Part shown: positions 43,936 to 52,495 of the stretch, one piece after another | Layout of the letters: the number at the start of each line of letters is the position of its first letter | Numbering within the stretch: the first letter of the stretch is position 1 | Assembly (NCBI RefSeq): GCF_004916895.1 | Contig: NZ_SNTZ01000001.1 | Location: 528,263-592,262 of the forward strand | From: Flagellimonas alvinocaridis | Lineage (GTDB): Bacteria; Bacteroidota; Bacteroidia; Flavobacteriales; Flavobacteriaceae | Length of the DNA stretch: 64,000 nt | Reading direction: 5' to 3' | Made by a program: the position numbers and the translations under genes | The notes under the pieces: model-generated | What the model was told of the DNA's origin: nothing | Database searches by the model: none | The model's input: only the letters and a program-made list of their open reading frames with translations

Positions 43936-45136
43936 TGCAAAAATCCAGTACTATCTTATCCTTGGGAACCTGAACTTTCTTAAATTCATCATGGGCGACC
44001 AAAAAGGCAATTATGTCGGCTTCTTTAACTGCTTTTTCAACATCTGTCAATTTAAACACCTTATGACTTTTGATATTGGGCTCAACGATAAAGTATTCTT
44101 CATCATTGGAGTTTTGAAGTACTTTTTGGGCGATGTATTTTGCCGGAGACTCCCTTAAATCATCAATATTAGGTTTAAAAGCAAGTCCCATCAAGGCAAT
44201 ACTTGGTTTTCTGCCATGTTTTAACTCAAATTCCATTTTAGTGGACTTTATTTTTTCCGCACACCAAAAAGATTTGTAGTTGTTAATTTCCCGGGCTGTT
44301 CCTATAATCTTGGATTCCATGGGATAGTCTGCAACTATGAAATAGGGGTCTACTGCTATACAATGGCCTCCTACACCGCAGCCAGGTTGCAATATGTTTA
44401 CTCTTGGATGCTTGTTTGCCAATTCAATAAGTTCCCAAACATTGATATCTGCTTTATCACAGATTAGAGAAAGCTCATTGGCAAAGGCTATCTGTACATC
44501 TCTGGAAGAGTTTTCGACCAACTTGCACATTTCCGCAGTTCTTGCATTGGTCTTATGCAGTTTTCCTTGTATAAATTGTGCATAGAATTCAACCGCTTTA
44601 TTTGTGGATGCCGAGTCTACTCCTCCAATTACCCTGTCGTTGTTTACCAGTTCGTACATAACATTACCAGGCAAAACCCTTTCCGGGCAATAGGCAATAT
44701 GAATTTTGTCTTTAAGCTCTGGCCTTTTCTCAAAAATCAGGGCCATCATGCGTTCGGTTGTTCCTATTGGGGAGGTAGACTCAATGATATAAAGATCATC
44801 CTCTTTTAGCAAAGGGATAACAGCTTCTGTAGCAGACTGCACAAAAGAAATATCTGGTTCGTTTTTATCCTTGAACGGCGTTGGCACCACAATAAGGTAC
44901 GTATTGGCTTCCACAGGAGTTGTTGCCGCTTTTAAATACCCTTGCTTTACAGCGGTTTCAACCGCTTGATCCAACTCTGGCTCTACAATATGTATTTTCC
45001 CTGCATTAATGGTCTCAACTACAGCTGGGTTAATATCCACCCCATGCACTTGAACTTTATTTTGTGCAACCAATGCCGCTGTGGGAAGGCCAATGTACCC
45101 TAATCCCACCATTACTACCTCTGGTTTGTTATTCAT
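43925..45136 (-). CDS. wecC: UDP-N-acetyl-D-mannosamine dehydrogenase
   Basis: 403 residues of the UDP-glucose/GDP-mannose dehydrogenase family. The NAD-binding motif [16 protein letters not shown] is at the N-terminus, the middle helix has [20 protein letters not shown], and the catalytic Cys259 is in [13 protein letters not shown]. It oxidises UDP-ManNAc twice to UDP-ManNAcA. The pairing with wecB just upstream (8-base overlap) makes ManNAcA the specific product. ATG start, normal length. Confidence 0.95.
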   Translation of the reverse strand: MNNKPEVVMVGLGYIGLPTAALVAQNKVQVHGVDINPAVVETINAGKIHIVEPELDQAVETAVKQGYLKAATTPVEANTYLIVVPTPFKDKNEPDISFVQSATEAVIPLLKEDDLYIIESTSPIGTTERMMALIFEKRPELKDKIHIAYCPERVLPGNVMYELVNNDRVIGGVDSASTNKAVEFYAQFIQGKLHKTNARTAEMCKLVENSSRDVQIAFANELSLICDKADINVWELIELANKHPRVNILQPGCGVGGHCIAVDPYFIVADYPMESKIIGTAREINNYKSFWCAEKIKSTKMEFELKHGRKPSIALMGLAFKPNIDDLRESPAKYIAQKVLQNSNDEEYFIVEPNIKSHKVFKLTDVEKAVKEADIIAFLVAHDEFKKVQVPKDKIVLDFCNVG

Positions 45137-46265
45137 TGCTAACTTCTATAATATGGTTTACTATTTTTTTGCATGCATTCCCATCGCCATATGGGTTGTG
45201 AAGCTTACTCATTTTCTGGTACTCATCTTTTCCTTTTAACAATTTTGAAGCTTCAGCGACAATCTTCTCTTTATCTGTTCCAACGAGCAATACGGTTCCT
45301 GCATCAACTGCCTCTGGCCGTTCTGTGGTATTTCTCATCACCAAAACCGGTTTCCCCAAACTTGGCGCTTCCTCTTGTACGCCACCACTATCTGTTATTA
45401 TCATGTAGGATTTGTTCATTAACCAAACAAATGCAGGGTAAGACAAAGGTGTAATCAGCTTGATTGCTTCAACTCCCTCCAATATTTCATATACTGGTTT
45501 TTGGACATTTGGATTTAAGTGAACGGGGTAAACAATTTGTATGTCTGAATGATCCAAGGTCAACTGTTTTAGTGCCTCACAAATATTGATAAACCCCTGT
45601 CCGTGATTTTCCCTTCTATGTCCCGTGACCAAAACGATTCTTTTGCTAAAGTCTACTTGGGATTCAAGGTCTTCTATCTCTTTGTCTTTATATGATGATG
45701 TTACTTTGCCAACACTAAACTTTAAAGCGTCTATGACAGTGTTTCCAGTAACCACAATGGATTCCGGTTTTTTGTTTTCCGAAAGCAAATTTTCCTTGGA
45801 TGTTGCTGTTGGGGAAAAGTGAATGTTGGAGACAACCCCTGTAACACACCTATTCATTTCTTCAGGAAATGGCGATTGCATGTTGAACGTTCTAAGGCCA
45901 GCCTCTACATGGCAGACTTTTGCTCCTGCATAAAAAGCGGCAATACTGGTGGCCATTGTGGTTGTAGTATCCCCATGTACATAAACATAGTCTGGTTTAA
46001 ATTCCTCGAGTACAGGTTTTAACCCCTCTATGATGTTCGCTGTAAGCGAAAACAGGTTTTGATTGGGTTTCATTAAGTCTAGGTCATACTCTGGGCTTAT
46101 CTCAAAAAAAGTAAGCACTTGATCAAGCATTTCACGGTGTTGGGCCGTAATGCAGACCTTCGTTTCAAAAATGTTGCTATGTTTCTCAAACTCCTTCACC
46201 AATGGGGCCATTTTAATGGCTTCGGGCCTGGTTCCAAAAACTATTAAATTCCTTTTTTTTGCCAA
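45129..46265 (-). CDS. wecB: UDP-N-acetylglucosamine 2-epimerase (non-hydrolysing)
   Basis: 378 residues. The N-terminus reads [20 protein letters not shown], and the core has [40 protein letters not shown] and [20 protein letters not shown], all diagnostic of WecB. It interconverts UDP-GlcNAc and UDP-ManNAc for wecC. The start is TTG 46265; the frame upstream meets TAA within eight codons and has no ATG. It overlaps wecC by 8 bases. Confidence 0.96.
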   Translation of the reverse strand: MAKKRNLIVFGTRPEAIKMAPLVKEFEKHSNIFETKVCITAQHREMLDQVLTFFEISPEYDLDLMKPNQNLFSLTANIIEGLKPVLEEFKPDYVYVHGDTTTTMATSIAAFYAGAKVCHVEAGLRTFNMQSPFPEEMNRCVTGVVSNIHFSPTATSKENLLSENKKPESIVVTGNTVIDALKFSVGKVTSSYKDKEIEDLESQVDFSKRIVLVTGHRRENHGQGFINICEALKQLTLDHSDIQIVYPVHLNPNVQKPVYEILEGVEAIKLITPLSYPAFVWLMNKSYMIITDSGGVQEEAPSLGKPVLVMRNTTERPEAVDAGTVLLVGTDKEKIVAEASKLLKGKDEYQKMSKLHNPYGDGNACKKIVNHIIEVSNE

Positions 46266-46338
46266 TTCAGGGATTTTTTTGGTTAATTATTTATTTGTTT
46301 TACTGAATGGGTTATCGCCCCCATCACTTCCTCTTCTT

Positions 46339-46881
46339 TCAAATTGGTAGAGTGGTCTGCCATCTTTTGTCCCTTTCTGAAAGCAATATATGATCCGACG
46401 CCATTTGCCAATCAATCATCAAATGTTTGTCGTCATACTTAATTCCCTCTTCAGCTTCCTTGTTATAATAGTTATCACATTTATAGAATAAATGTGCCGT
46501 TTCGCTAAGCACTAAAAAGCCATGGGCAAAACCTTTTGGCACGAACAGTTGCTTTTTGTTCTTTTCGCTTAATTCAATCGATAAATGCTGGGCAAAGGTA
46601 GGAGAATCTTTACGCAAATCAACTACCACATCCTGAATTCTTCCTTTCAATACAGAAACCAATTTACCCTGGGCGTATTCTCCTTTCTGATAGTGCAACC
46701 CCCTTAACACCCCTTTGGTGGAGAACGAAAAATTGTCTTGCACAAAGTTTACTTCTTGGCCAATTGCCTCACAAAAATCTTTGTGGTTGTAACTTTCAAA
46801 AAAAAAGCCACGTTCATCTTCGTGGATTGTGGGCTCCAAAACAAAACAGCCTTTTAGTTTAGTCTCTGTTGCTTTGATCAT
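46339..46881 (-). CDS. rfbC: dTDP-4-dehydrorhamnose 3,5-epimerase
   Basis: 180-residue cupin epimerase, third step of dTDP-L-rhamnose synthesis. [18 protein letters not shown], the catalytic-His region [19 protein letters not shown] (His63) and [20 protein letters not shown] are conserved. The ATG overlaps the rfbA stop by 4 bases. Length is normal. It is the last gene of the rhamnose set and lies 73 bases before wecB. Confidence 0.97.
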   Translation of the reverse strand: MIKATETKLKGCFVLEPTIHEDERGFFFESYNHKDFCEAIGQEVNFVQDNFSFSTKGVLRGLHYQKGEYAQGKLVSVLKGRIQDVVVDLRKDSPTFAQHLSIELSEKNKKQLFVPKGFAHGFLVLSETAHLFYKCDNYYNKEAEEGIKYDDKHLMIDWQMASDHILLSERDKRWQTTLPI

Positions 46882-47753
46882 ACTTCTCTGTTCAATATAC
46901 CTAACAATCGTTTTCCGTAGCCACTTTTCATTAGTGGTTCTGCCAATTCTGCAAACTGCTTTTTGTTGATATATCCCATTTCATACGCTGCCACTTCAAT
47001 GGATCCAATTATGGCACCTTGCCGTTCCTCAATGACCTCAACAAATTGCGAAGCCTGCATCAATGCCTGAAAGGTGCCCGTATCGAGCCAAGCTGTACCT
47101 CTATCCAAAATGCTTACATTGAGATTTCCTTTTTTAAGATACGCTTTGTTTACATCGGTGATTTCCAGTTCTCCTCTTGCGCTGGGCTTAATATTCCTTG
47201 CAATGGAGACCACCTCATTATCATAAAAATAAATCCCAGGAACCGCATAATTGGATTTTGGCATTTTAGGCTTTTCTTCAATACTAATGGCTTTTCCATC
47301 TTCATCAAACTCAATAACACCATACCGTTGGGGATCGTTTACCCGGTACGCATAGATAATACCGCCTTCTGGGTCATTGTTGGATTGTAGGAGCCTTGAA
47401 AGGCCCGTACCGTAGAAAATATTATCGCCAAGAATCAAAGCAACTTTATCGTTCCCAATAAACTCCTCTCCAATGATAAATGCCTCTGCAAGTCCGTTTG
47501 GGGCTTCCTGTACGGCATAAGAAAACGAGCAGCCATATTTATTGCCATCTCCCAACAGTTCCTGAAAAAGCGGAAGGTCCTTTGGGGTGGAAATGATCAG
47601 TATCTCCCTGATGCCAGAATACATTAGGGTAGACAAAGGATAATAAATCATGGGCTTATCGTAAATGGGCATCAGTTGCTTGCTCACCGAAAGGGTCAGA
47701 GGGAGCAATCTGCTCCCGGTTCCGCCTGCCAAAACAATTCCTTTCATGCCCAT
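46878..47753 (-). CDS. rfbA: Glucose-1-phosphate thymidylyltransferase
   Basis: 291 residues. It makes dTDP-glucose, the entry to dTDP-rhamnose. [20 protein letters not shown] (nucleotide-binding signature), [40 protein letters not shown] and AWLDTGTF are all present. The start is ATG 47753 or ATG 47747; the first abuts the rfbB stop directly. Confidence 0.98.
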   Translation of the reverse strand: MGMKGIVLAGGTGSRLLPLTLSVSKQLMPIYDKPMIYYPLSTLMYSGIREILIISTPKDLPLFQELLGDGNKYGCSFSYAVQEAPNGLAEAFIIGEEFIGNDKVALILGDNIFYGTGLSRLLQSNNDPEGGIIYAYRVNDPQRYGVIEFDEDGKAISIEEKPKMPKSNYAVPGIYFYDNEVVSIARNIKPSARGELEITDVNKAYLKKGNLNVSILDRGTAWLDTGTFQALMQASQFVEVIEERQGAIIGSIEVAAYEMGYINKKQFAELAEPLMKSGYGKRLLGILNREV

Positions 47754-48815
47754 TTATTGCTGATATTGTTTGTCATAATAGGTTTTATAATCGCCTGAAG
47801 TTACATGATCTAGCCATTCCTGGTTGTTTAAATACCAATCTATGGTCAAAGCAAGGCCTTCTTCAAAGGTTACAGACGGCTTCCAGCCCAACTCTTTGTT
47901 GATCTTGGTGGCATCAATGGCATACCTTAGATCATGTCCTGGGCGATCTTTTACAAAGGTGATGAGTTTTTCAGAACTCCCTTGCGGTCGCTTAAGCTTT
48001 TCATCCATCAACCGGCAAAGTAATTTTACCAAATCAATGTTCTTCCACTCATTAAACCCTCCAATGTTGTAGGTTTCACCATTTTGCCCATCATGAAAAA
48101 CCAAATCAATGGCCACTGCATGGTCTTTAACGTATAACCAATCCCGGGTGTAGTTTCCGTCGCCATAAACCGGCAGTGCCCTGTTGTCTATAATATTGTT
48201 GATGAAAAGTGGAATGAGCTTTTCAGGAAAATGGTTTGGGCCATAATTGTTGGAGCAGTTGGAAATCACAAAAGGCAATCCATAGGTTTCCCCATAGGCC
48301 CTTACAAAATGGTCGGAACTTGCTTTTGATGCAGAATATGGAGAATTGGGGCTATATGGTGTGTGCTCCGTAAAAAGTCCTGATTCTCCCAAAGCGCCAT
48401 ATACTTCATCTGTGCTGATATGATAAAACCTAAAATCAGGATTCTTTGTAGCCAAACCCAATGAAGCATTCAAAAGATTGACAGTACCCAGCACATTGGT
48501 TTTTACGAATGATAATGGCTCAGTGATGGAACGGTCCACGTGCGACTCTGCCGCCAGATGTATTACCCCATCAAACCTGTTTTCCTGAAAGAGTTGATTG
48601 ATAAACCCTGCGTCTGAAATGTCTCCTTTTACAAAAGAATAGTTTTCGGAAGTTTCAATATCCCTTAGGTTTTCCAGATTGCCCGCATAAGTAAGGGCGT
48701 CAAGATTATGAATGTGGTATTCTTTATAGGTTTGAACAAACCTTCTAACCACATGAGAGCCAATGAACCCGGCTCCTCCCGTAATTAATATGTCCTTTTG
48801 GGCATACTTTTTCAT
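47754..48815 (-). CDS. rfbB: dTDP-glucose 4,6-dehydratase
   Basis: 353-residue extended SDR enzyme. It shows ILITGGAGFIGSHVVRRF, AAESHVDRSITEP, the catalytic STDEVYGALG, YSASKASSDHFVRAYGETYG and NNYGPNHFPEKLIPL. It converts dTDP-glucose to the 4-keto-6-deoxy intermediate. I start it at ATG 48815; a TTG directly before it would add one Met-equivalent residue. It abuts rfbA. Confidence 0.98.
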   Translation of the reverse strand: MKKYAQKDILITGGAGFIGSHVVRRFVQTYKEYHIHNLDALTYAGNLENLRDIETSENYSFVKGDISDAGFINQLFQENRFDGVIHLAAESHVDRSITEPLSFVKTNVLGTVNLLNASLGLATKNPDFRFYHISTDEVYGALGESGLFTEHTPYSPNSPYSASKASSDHFVRAYGETYGLPFVISNCSNNYGPNHFPEKLIPLFINNIIDNRALPVYGDGNYTRDWLYVKDHAVAIDLVFHDGQNGETYNIGGFNEWKNIDLVKLLCRLMDEKLKRPQGSSEKLITFVKDRPGHDLRYAIDATKINKELGWKPSVTFEEGLALTIDWYLNNQEWLDHVTSGDYKTYYDKQYQQ

Positions 48816-48871
48816 CAAAGCAATTTACGAATGTTTATCTGTGGCCTTACTACATCTAAACCATTTGAATC

Positions 48872-49648
48872 TTAACCTAGAACACTGTTCTTGGGTCTTT
48901 TTGCGAAAGTACGATAATTCCTATCCAATTCAAGTCTGACTTTGCCACTCAAACCATTCTCTTTGAGGATTTTTTGTGCAAAAGAGTACCATGTCATCGG
49001 AACCTTATCGGTACAATGATAGGTTCCAAATGGCAAGTTCCCTTCAATCATTTGATTAAGGATGAACTTCCCCAATGTTTCGGTATTGGTAGGGCATCCT
49101 CTCTGATCATCCGTAATGTACAAATCAATCCCTTCATTAGCCCTTTGCACTATTGTACGATAGAAATTATGCCCGTACTTTTTACTGTACAGCCACGATG
49201 TTCTAATAATGTGATGATCGGATAAGATATCTCGAATATATTCTTCTCCCTTTAGTTTGGACAAGCCATAAACATTGATGGGATTGGGTTCATCCTTCAC
49301 TGTGTAAGAACCTTCCTTTTCTCCGTCAAAAACATAGTCCGTTGAAATGTGGATCAATGTGGTTTTACCTTTGGCACAAGCCATAGCTAAATTTTTGGCG
49401 CCTTCAGTATTAACTTGATATGCGGCTTCCGGAGTCTTCTCAGCTTGCTCAACATTGGTATAGGCGGCACAATTAATGCAATAGTCGTATGTATTGCTTT
49501 CGAATAACTCAAACACTGCCATGCCATCGGTAATATCCAAATCAGTAGCTGTCTTGAACTCGAACTGAGCATTTTTAAGGTTAGGGGAAAACTCTTGTAG
49601 TGTCTGTCCCAATTGTCCTCCTGCTCCTGTTACAATTACCCTGACCAT
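48872..49648 (-). CDS. rfbD: dTDP-4-dehydrorhamnose reductase
   Basis: 258 residues. The start VRVIVTGAGGQLGQTLQEFS, HISTDYVFDGEKEGSYTV, and the YGLSKLKGEE active-site Tyr/Lys are typical. It performs the last NAD(P)H-dependent reduction to dTDP-L-rhamnose. The protein ends right after AKRPKNSVLG, about 25-30 residues earlier than many RfbD proteins, which continue with a C-terminal helix. The active site is complete, so I regard it as functional. Gene order here is D-B-A-C. Confidence 0.94.
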   Translation of the reverse strand: MVRVIVTGAGGQLGQTLQEFSPNLKNAQFEFKTATDLDITDGMAVFELFESNTYDYCINCAAYTNVEQAEKTPEAAYQVNTEGAKNLAMACAKGKTTLIHISTDYVFDGEKEGSYTVKDEPNPINVYGLSKLKGEEYIRDILSDHHIIRTSWLYSKKYGHNFYRTIVQRANEGIDLYITDDQRGCPTNTETLGKFILNQMIEGNLPFGTYHCTDKVPMTWYSFAQKILKENGLSGKVRLELDRNYRTFAKRPKNSVLG

Positions 49649-49702
49649 TTAAGTTATATAGATTCCAGTTGTTGCAGAAATTGGGGCGCTACCCCTAAAT
49701 GG

Positions 49703-50752
49703 CTAATTCTTTTTGTACGTTCTTAGGAACTTGTTCAAGTTTATAATTCCCAAGACCGCCAACATTGCAACAAGCATAATAATGGGTAATTTAAATTTAT
49801 AACTGTTCCAAATGCCTTTCATTTCTACTCCCCTGGTTGGAAAGTCGCTGATTACATTTATTATGGTAGACTTGTTCGCCCTTTCTTCATTGAGTTCTAC
49901 TAGTTTCTCTTTGAGAACATCTTTCTCTTGTACCAAAGCCAATTCCCTGTTTTTGGACTCGCCTCCTTCCGCTAGACTAATGTTTGTTCCCTGCATAGGT
50001 TTATCCGCTTCTTTAACCAAAACAGTTCTGTAGAGGCTTTGTAAAGAATCAATTTCAACAAGTTGTTGTTTGTATATTTCTTCTTGCAGCTTTAAGTTTT
50101 CGTCATTTATCTTCTTTTGAAGCTTAAAGTAATCGTTGACAGAAATGGAATTTATAATTGCCGGTTGCATCTTTTTGGCCACTCTATTATCCGTACTTAT
50201 TACTGATATCTGGTGGAACCTTGCATCTAACGAATTAAAGTTTTTAAGATAGTTCTCAAAATCGATGGTCTTAATGGTTGTACTGTCCAGTTCCTTAATA
50301 AATTCATCAAAAAGCTTGATTTTTTGGTTTTCATCTGAATAAGAGTCAGCGAAAATCTCTTTAATACTTGCTGCCTCCCGTTCTGTTATGTTCAATGCCG
50401 TGGCAAGAGCTGACGAATCTTGGGCCATGGCCAGATCATTATAAAAATCCAAGTTATTGTATAGTTGTTGAACACTGTTAAAATTAGGCTCAACCACCAT
50501 TTTGGAAACATACTTTTCGGGAGTGATGGCGTCCAAAAAATATCCGGCAACACCTCCAATGACCAAAGTAGCTCCAAGAATAATAAAATGCTTCTGCAAG
50601 AACAGAAGAAACAATATCAACAAATGAAAAAGTCCCTTAAAAATGTTTCCTATAAAATTGAAGAATTTTTGGAATCCTCTTCCGATTACCTGAAACAACT
50701 GTCCCAAGTCTATTTCATCTGAAGTGTTCTGATTTGCTGGTTGGTCCGCCAT
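49703..50752 (-). CDS. Wzz-like chain-length determinant protein
   Basis: 349 residues. There is an N-terminal helix (LILFLLFLQKHFIILGATLV), a long periplasmic segment with coiled coil around residues 200-280 (KLQEEIYKQQLVEIDSLQSL, ALVQEKDVLKEKLVELNEER), and a C-terminal helix (FKLPIIMLVAMLAVLGIINL). This is the Wzz/PCP topology. It lacks any C-terminal tyrosine kinase, so it is the O-antigen rather than the capsule type. It lies one base after the 50754-52439 gene. Sequence similarity to Wzz is modest, so the call rests on topology and location. Confidence 0.78.
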   Translation of the reverse strand: MADQPANQNTSDEIDLGQLFQVIGRGFQKFFNFIGNIFKGLFHLLILFLLFLQKHFIILGATLVIGGVAGYFLDAITPEKYVSKMVVEPNFNSVQQLYNNLDFYNDLAMAQDSSALATALNITEREAASIKEIFADSYSDENQKIKLFDEFIKELDSTTIKTIDFENYLKNFNSLDARFHQISVISTDNRVAKKMQPAIINSISVNDYFKLQKKINDENLKLQEEIYKQQLVEIDSLQSLYRTVLVKEADKPMQGTNISLAEGGESKNRELALVQEKDVLKEKLVELNEERANKSTIINVISDFPTRGVEMKGIWNSYKFKLPIIMLVAMLAVLGIINLNKFLRTYKKN

Positions 50753-50753
50753 G

Positions 50754-52439
50754 TTATGAATTGAATATTTGTTTTAAAATCCTGTCTGTTATCAAATAGG
50801 TGGGCTTTACCCCTGTTGTTCCCAAACCACCTGAAGCCAATGTGCTTCCTGTTTCCAGTGGGTTGTCCGAAGCATAATAGGCATATCTTACCTTCACATC
50901 TTTTTTTATACTCTTCCGAATCTTTGAGGCAGATTGCACCGCTTTCTGATAGTGCACTCCTTCCATTTCCAATCCTATTACGTTCCATGTGGATTCATAA
51001 AAGAATCGAAGGATATCCTTGTTTTGTAGCGATGTGCCCAGAACCGTTACCATGGCACCTTCCAAAACCTTTAGTCCATTCCCTTCAAAATCCGAAGCGC
51101 ACAGTTCATTATGAAACGGATAATTGTCCGCTGTTCCTTCAAAAATATGTGCCGATGGAATCATTAAATCTCCCTTGCCCCCTTCCAAAATACCAGCTTT
51201 ACCCATAATGGAAACCGAGTCTACGTTTAAGAAATACTTCTGATCTCCTTCCTCCAAAGGTTTCAAAAGTTCATCAATGGTTTCATAGGCCTGTTCGCCA
51301 AAGGCATAGTCCATAACAAATATAACGGGTTTTTGCTCTTCAGAAATACCCTCGGACAAATCATAGCAGCACTTATCTTTCCCGAACTTGGCCGTATCAA
51401 AAATTTGTACGTCTATATTGGCGCCAGACTCATCGTCCAAAAAAATCATCCCATTCTTCTCGGCAACGGTCTTTACTCTTTTATTCAGATTCTTGTTCTT
51501 GGCAGCACTCAAAGCTTCAAAAACTTCCAAAGAGTTTGCATTGGGAAATTCCTTTGCCAAGGTTTTTTTTGCAAAAAGTGAATTCATGACACTGTGCATA
51601 TTGGCACTGATAATATGAATGGGACGTGACAATAAATTCTTCTCTTTTAGTGTACGCTTTATTTTATAGGCCCAACGTTCTCCGTGTATGTGATGGCCCA
51701 ATCGCTCCCTAAGCAATGGACTAAACGTAATGGTCCTTTTGTTTCCTGTGGTCTCTTCCTCAATGGCCAGTTTGCCCAACCAATAGATAACGTTCAGGAA
51801 CTGGTCTGGATTCTTTTGGGTGCATAATTTGTTGTGAATGGCGACAACCTCATCAAAAGTCCTTCCCAAAATATTGGCAGCATGGATCATTGCCACTTCT
51901 CTTTCATCATCTCCTTTTTCCTCGCTCAACACAAAATCGGTAAGCTTGTCCCAGTCCCTAATGGTAGCATTCCCTTCATCTACCAATACCCTTTTACTTA
52001 TTTTACCAGACTCAATGAACAAAAAGGTAAGGTGCGTCAAAATATCATAGATGTCACTGCGACCTCGGGTAATTTCAATGTTCATCTGCTCATTGTCTAT
52101 CCGAAAACAGTTTCTTCTACGCTTGGGGGGAACAATTGGTTTTAAGTGTGATTTTGAATATCCCTCTTCTGAGGTTAGGTTAATAAAGCGACACTCTTCA
52201 ATCCCTTGGGGTAATCGCTCCAATACATAAATAAGTCCATTCAATTCGGCTTTTTCCTCTGCGATCGTACCATATATTTCAGGCCTAAGTAGTAAAAGAG
52301 CGCTTCGGAGGGCGTTGCCAGAAACACCCGAAGGTTTATAAAAACCCCTATTGAGCAAATGACGCATGGTAATGTACAAGCGTTCAATTGCGTTGGTTGA
52401 CTCTTGAGCCCTAGTGGTTTGTTTTATTTCGGTTGCCAT
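50754..52439 (-). CDS. Large conserved protein with nucleoside-phosphorylase-like C-terminus (DUF6909-like)
   Basis: 561 residues, no signal peptide or membrane helix. The N-terminal half is helical (ERLYITMRHLLNRGFYKPSG, LLLLRPEIYGTIAEEKAELN). The C-terminal half has features I associate with the MTA/SAH nucleosidase and purine phosphorylase fold: GTADNYPFHNELCASDFEG, the VIGLEMEGVHYQKAV segment like the MEGAA substrate motif, and YAYYASDNP like the IRxISD motif. I believe the family is DUF6909, known from Flavobacteriia. I start it at ATG 52439. It is one base from the Wzz-like gene and 56 bases after the GH3 gene, an unexpected place for nucleoside chemistry. No function is established. 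Confidence 0.65.
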   Translation of the reverse strand: MATEIKQTTRAQESTNAIERLYITMRHLLNRGFYKPSGVSGNALRSALLLLRPEIYGTIAEEKAELNGLIYVLERLPQGIEECRFINLTSEEGYSKSHLKPIVPPKRRRNCFRIDNEQMNIEITRGRSDIYDILTHLTFLFIESGKISKRVLVDEGNATIRDWDKLTDFVLSEEKGDDEREVAMIHAANILGRTFDEVVAIHNKLCTQKNPDQFLNVIYWLGKLAIEEETTGNKRTITFSPLLRERLGHHIHGERWAYKIKRTLKEKNLLSRPIHIISANMHSVMNSLFAKKTLAKEFPNANSLEVFEALSAAKNKNLNKRVKTVAEKNGMIFLDDESGANIDVQIFDTAKFGKDKCCYDLSEGISEEQKPVIFVMDYAFGEQAYETIDELLKPLEEGDQKYFLNVDSVSIMGKAGILEGGKGDLMIPSAHIFEGTADNYPFHNELCASDFEGNGLKVLEGAMVTVLGTSLQNKDILRFFYESTWNVIGLEMEGVHYQKAVQSASKIRKSIKKDVKVRYAYYASDNPLETGSTLASGGLGTTGVKPTYLITDRILKQIFNS

Positions 52440-52495
52440 AATGCGTTCTGGCAAAAATACATGAATTCCTACGAAAGTTACATGATTACCAAAAT

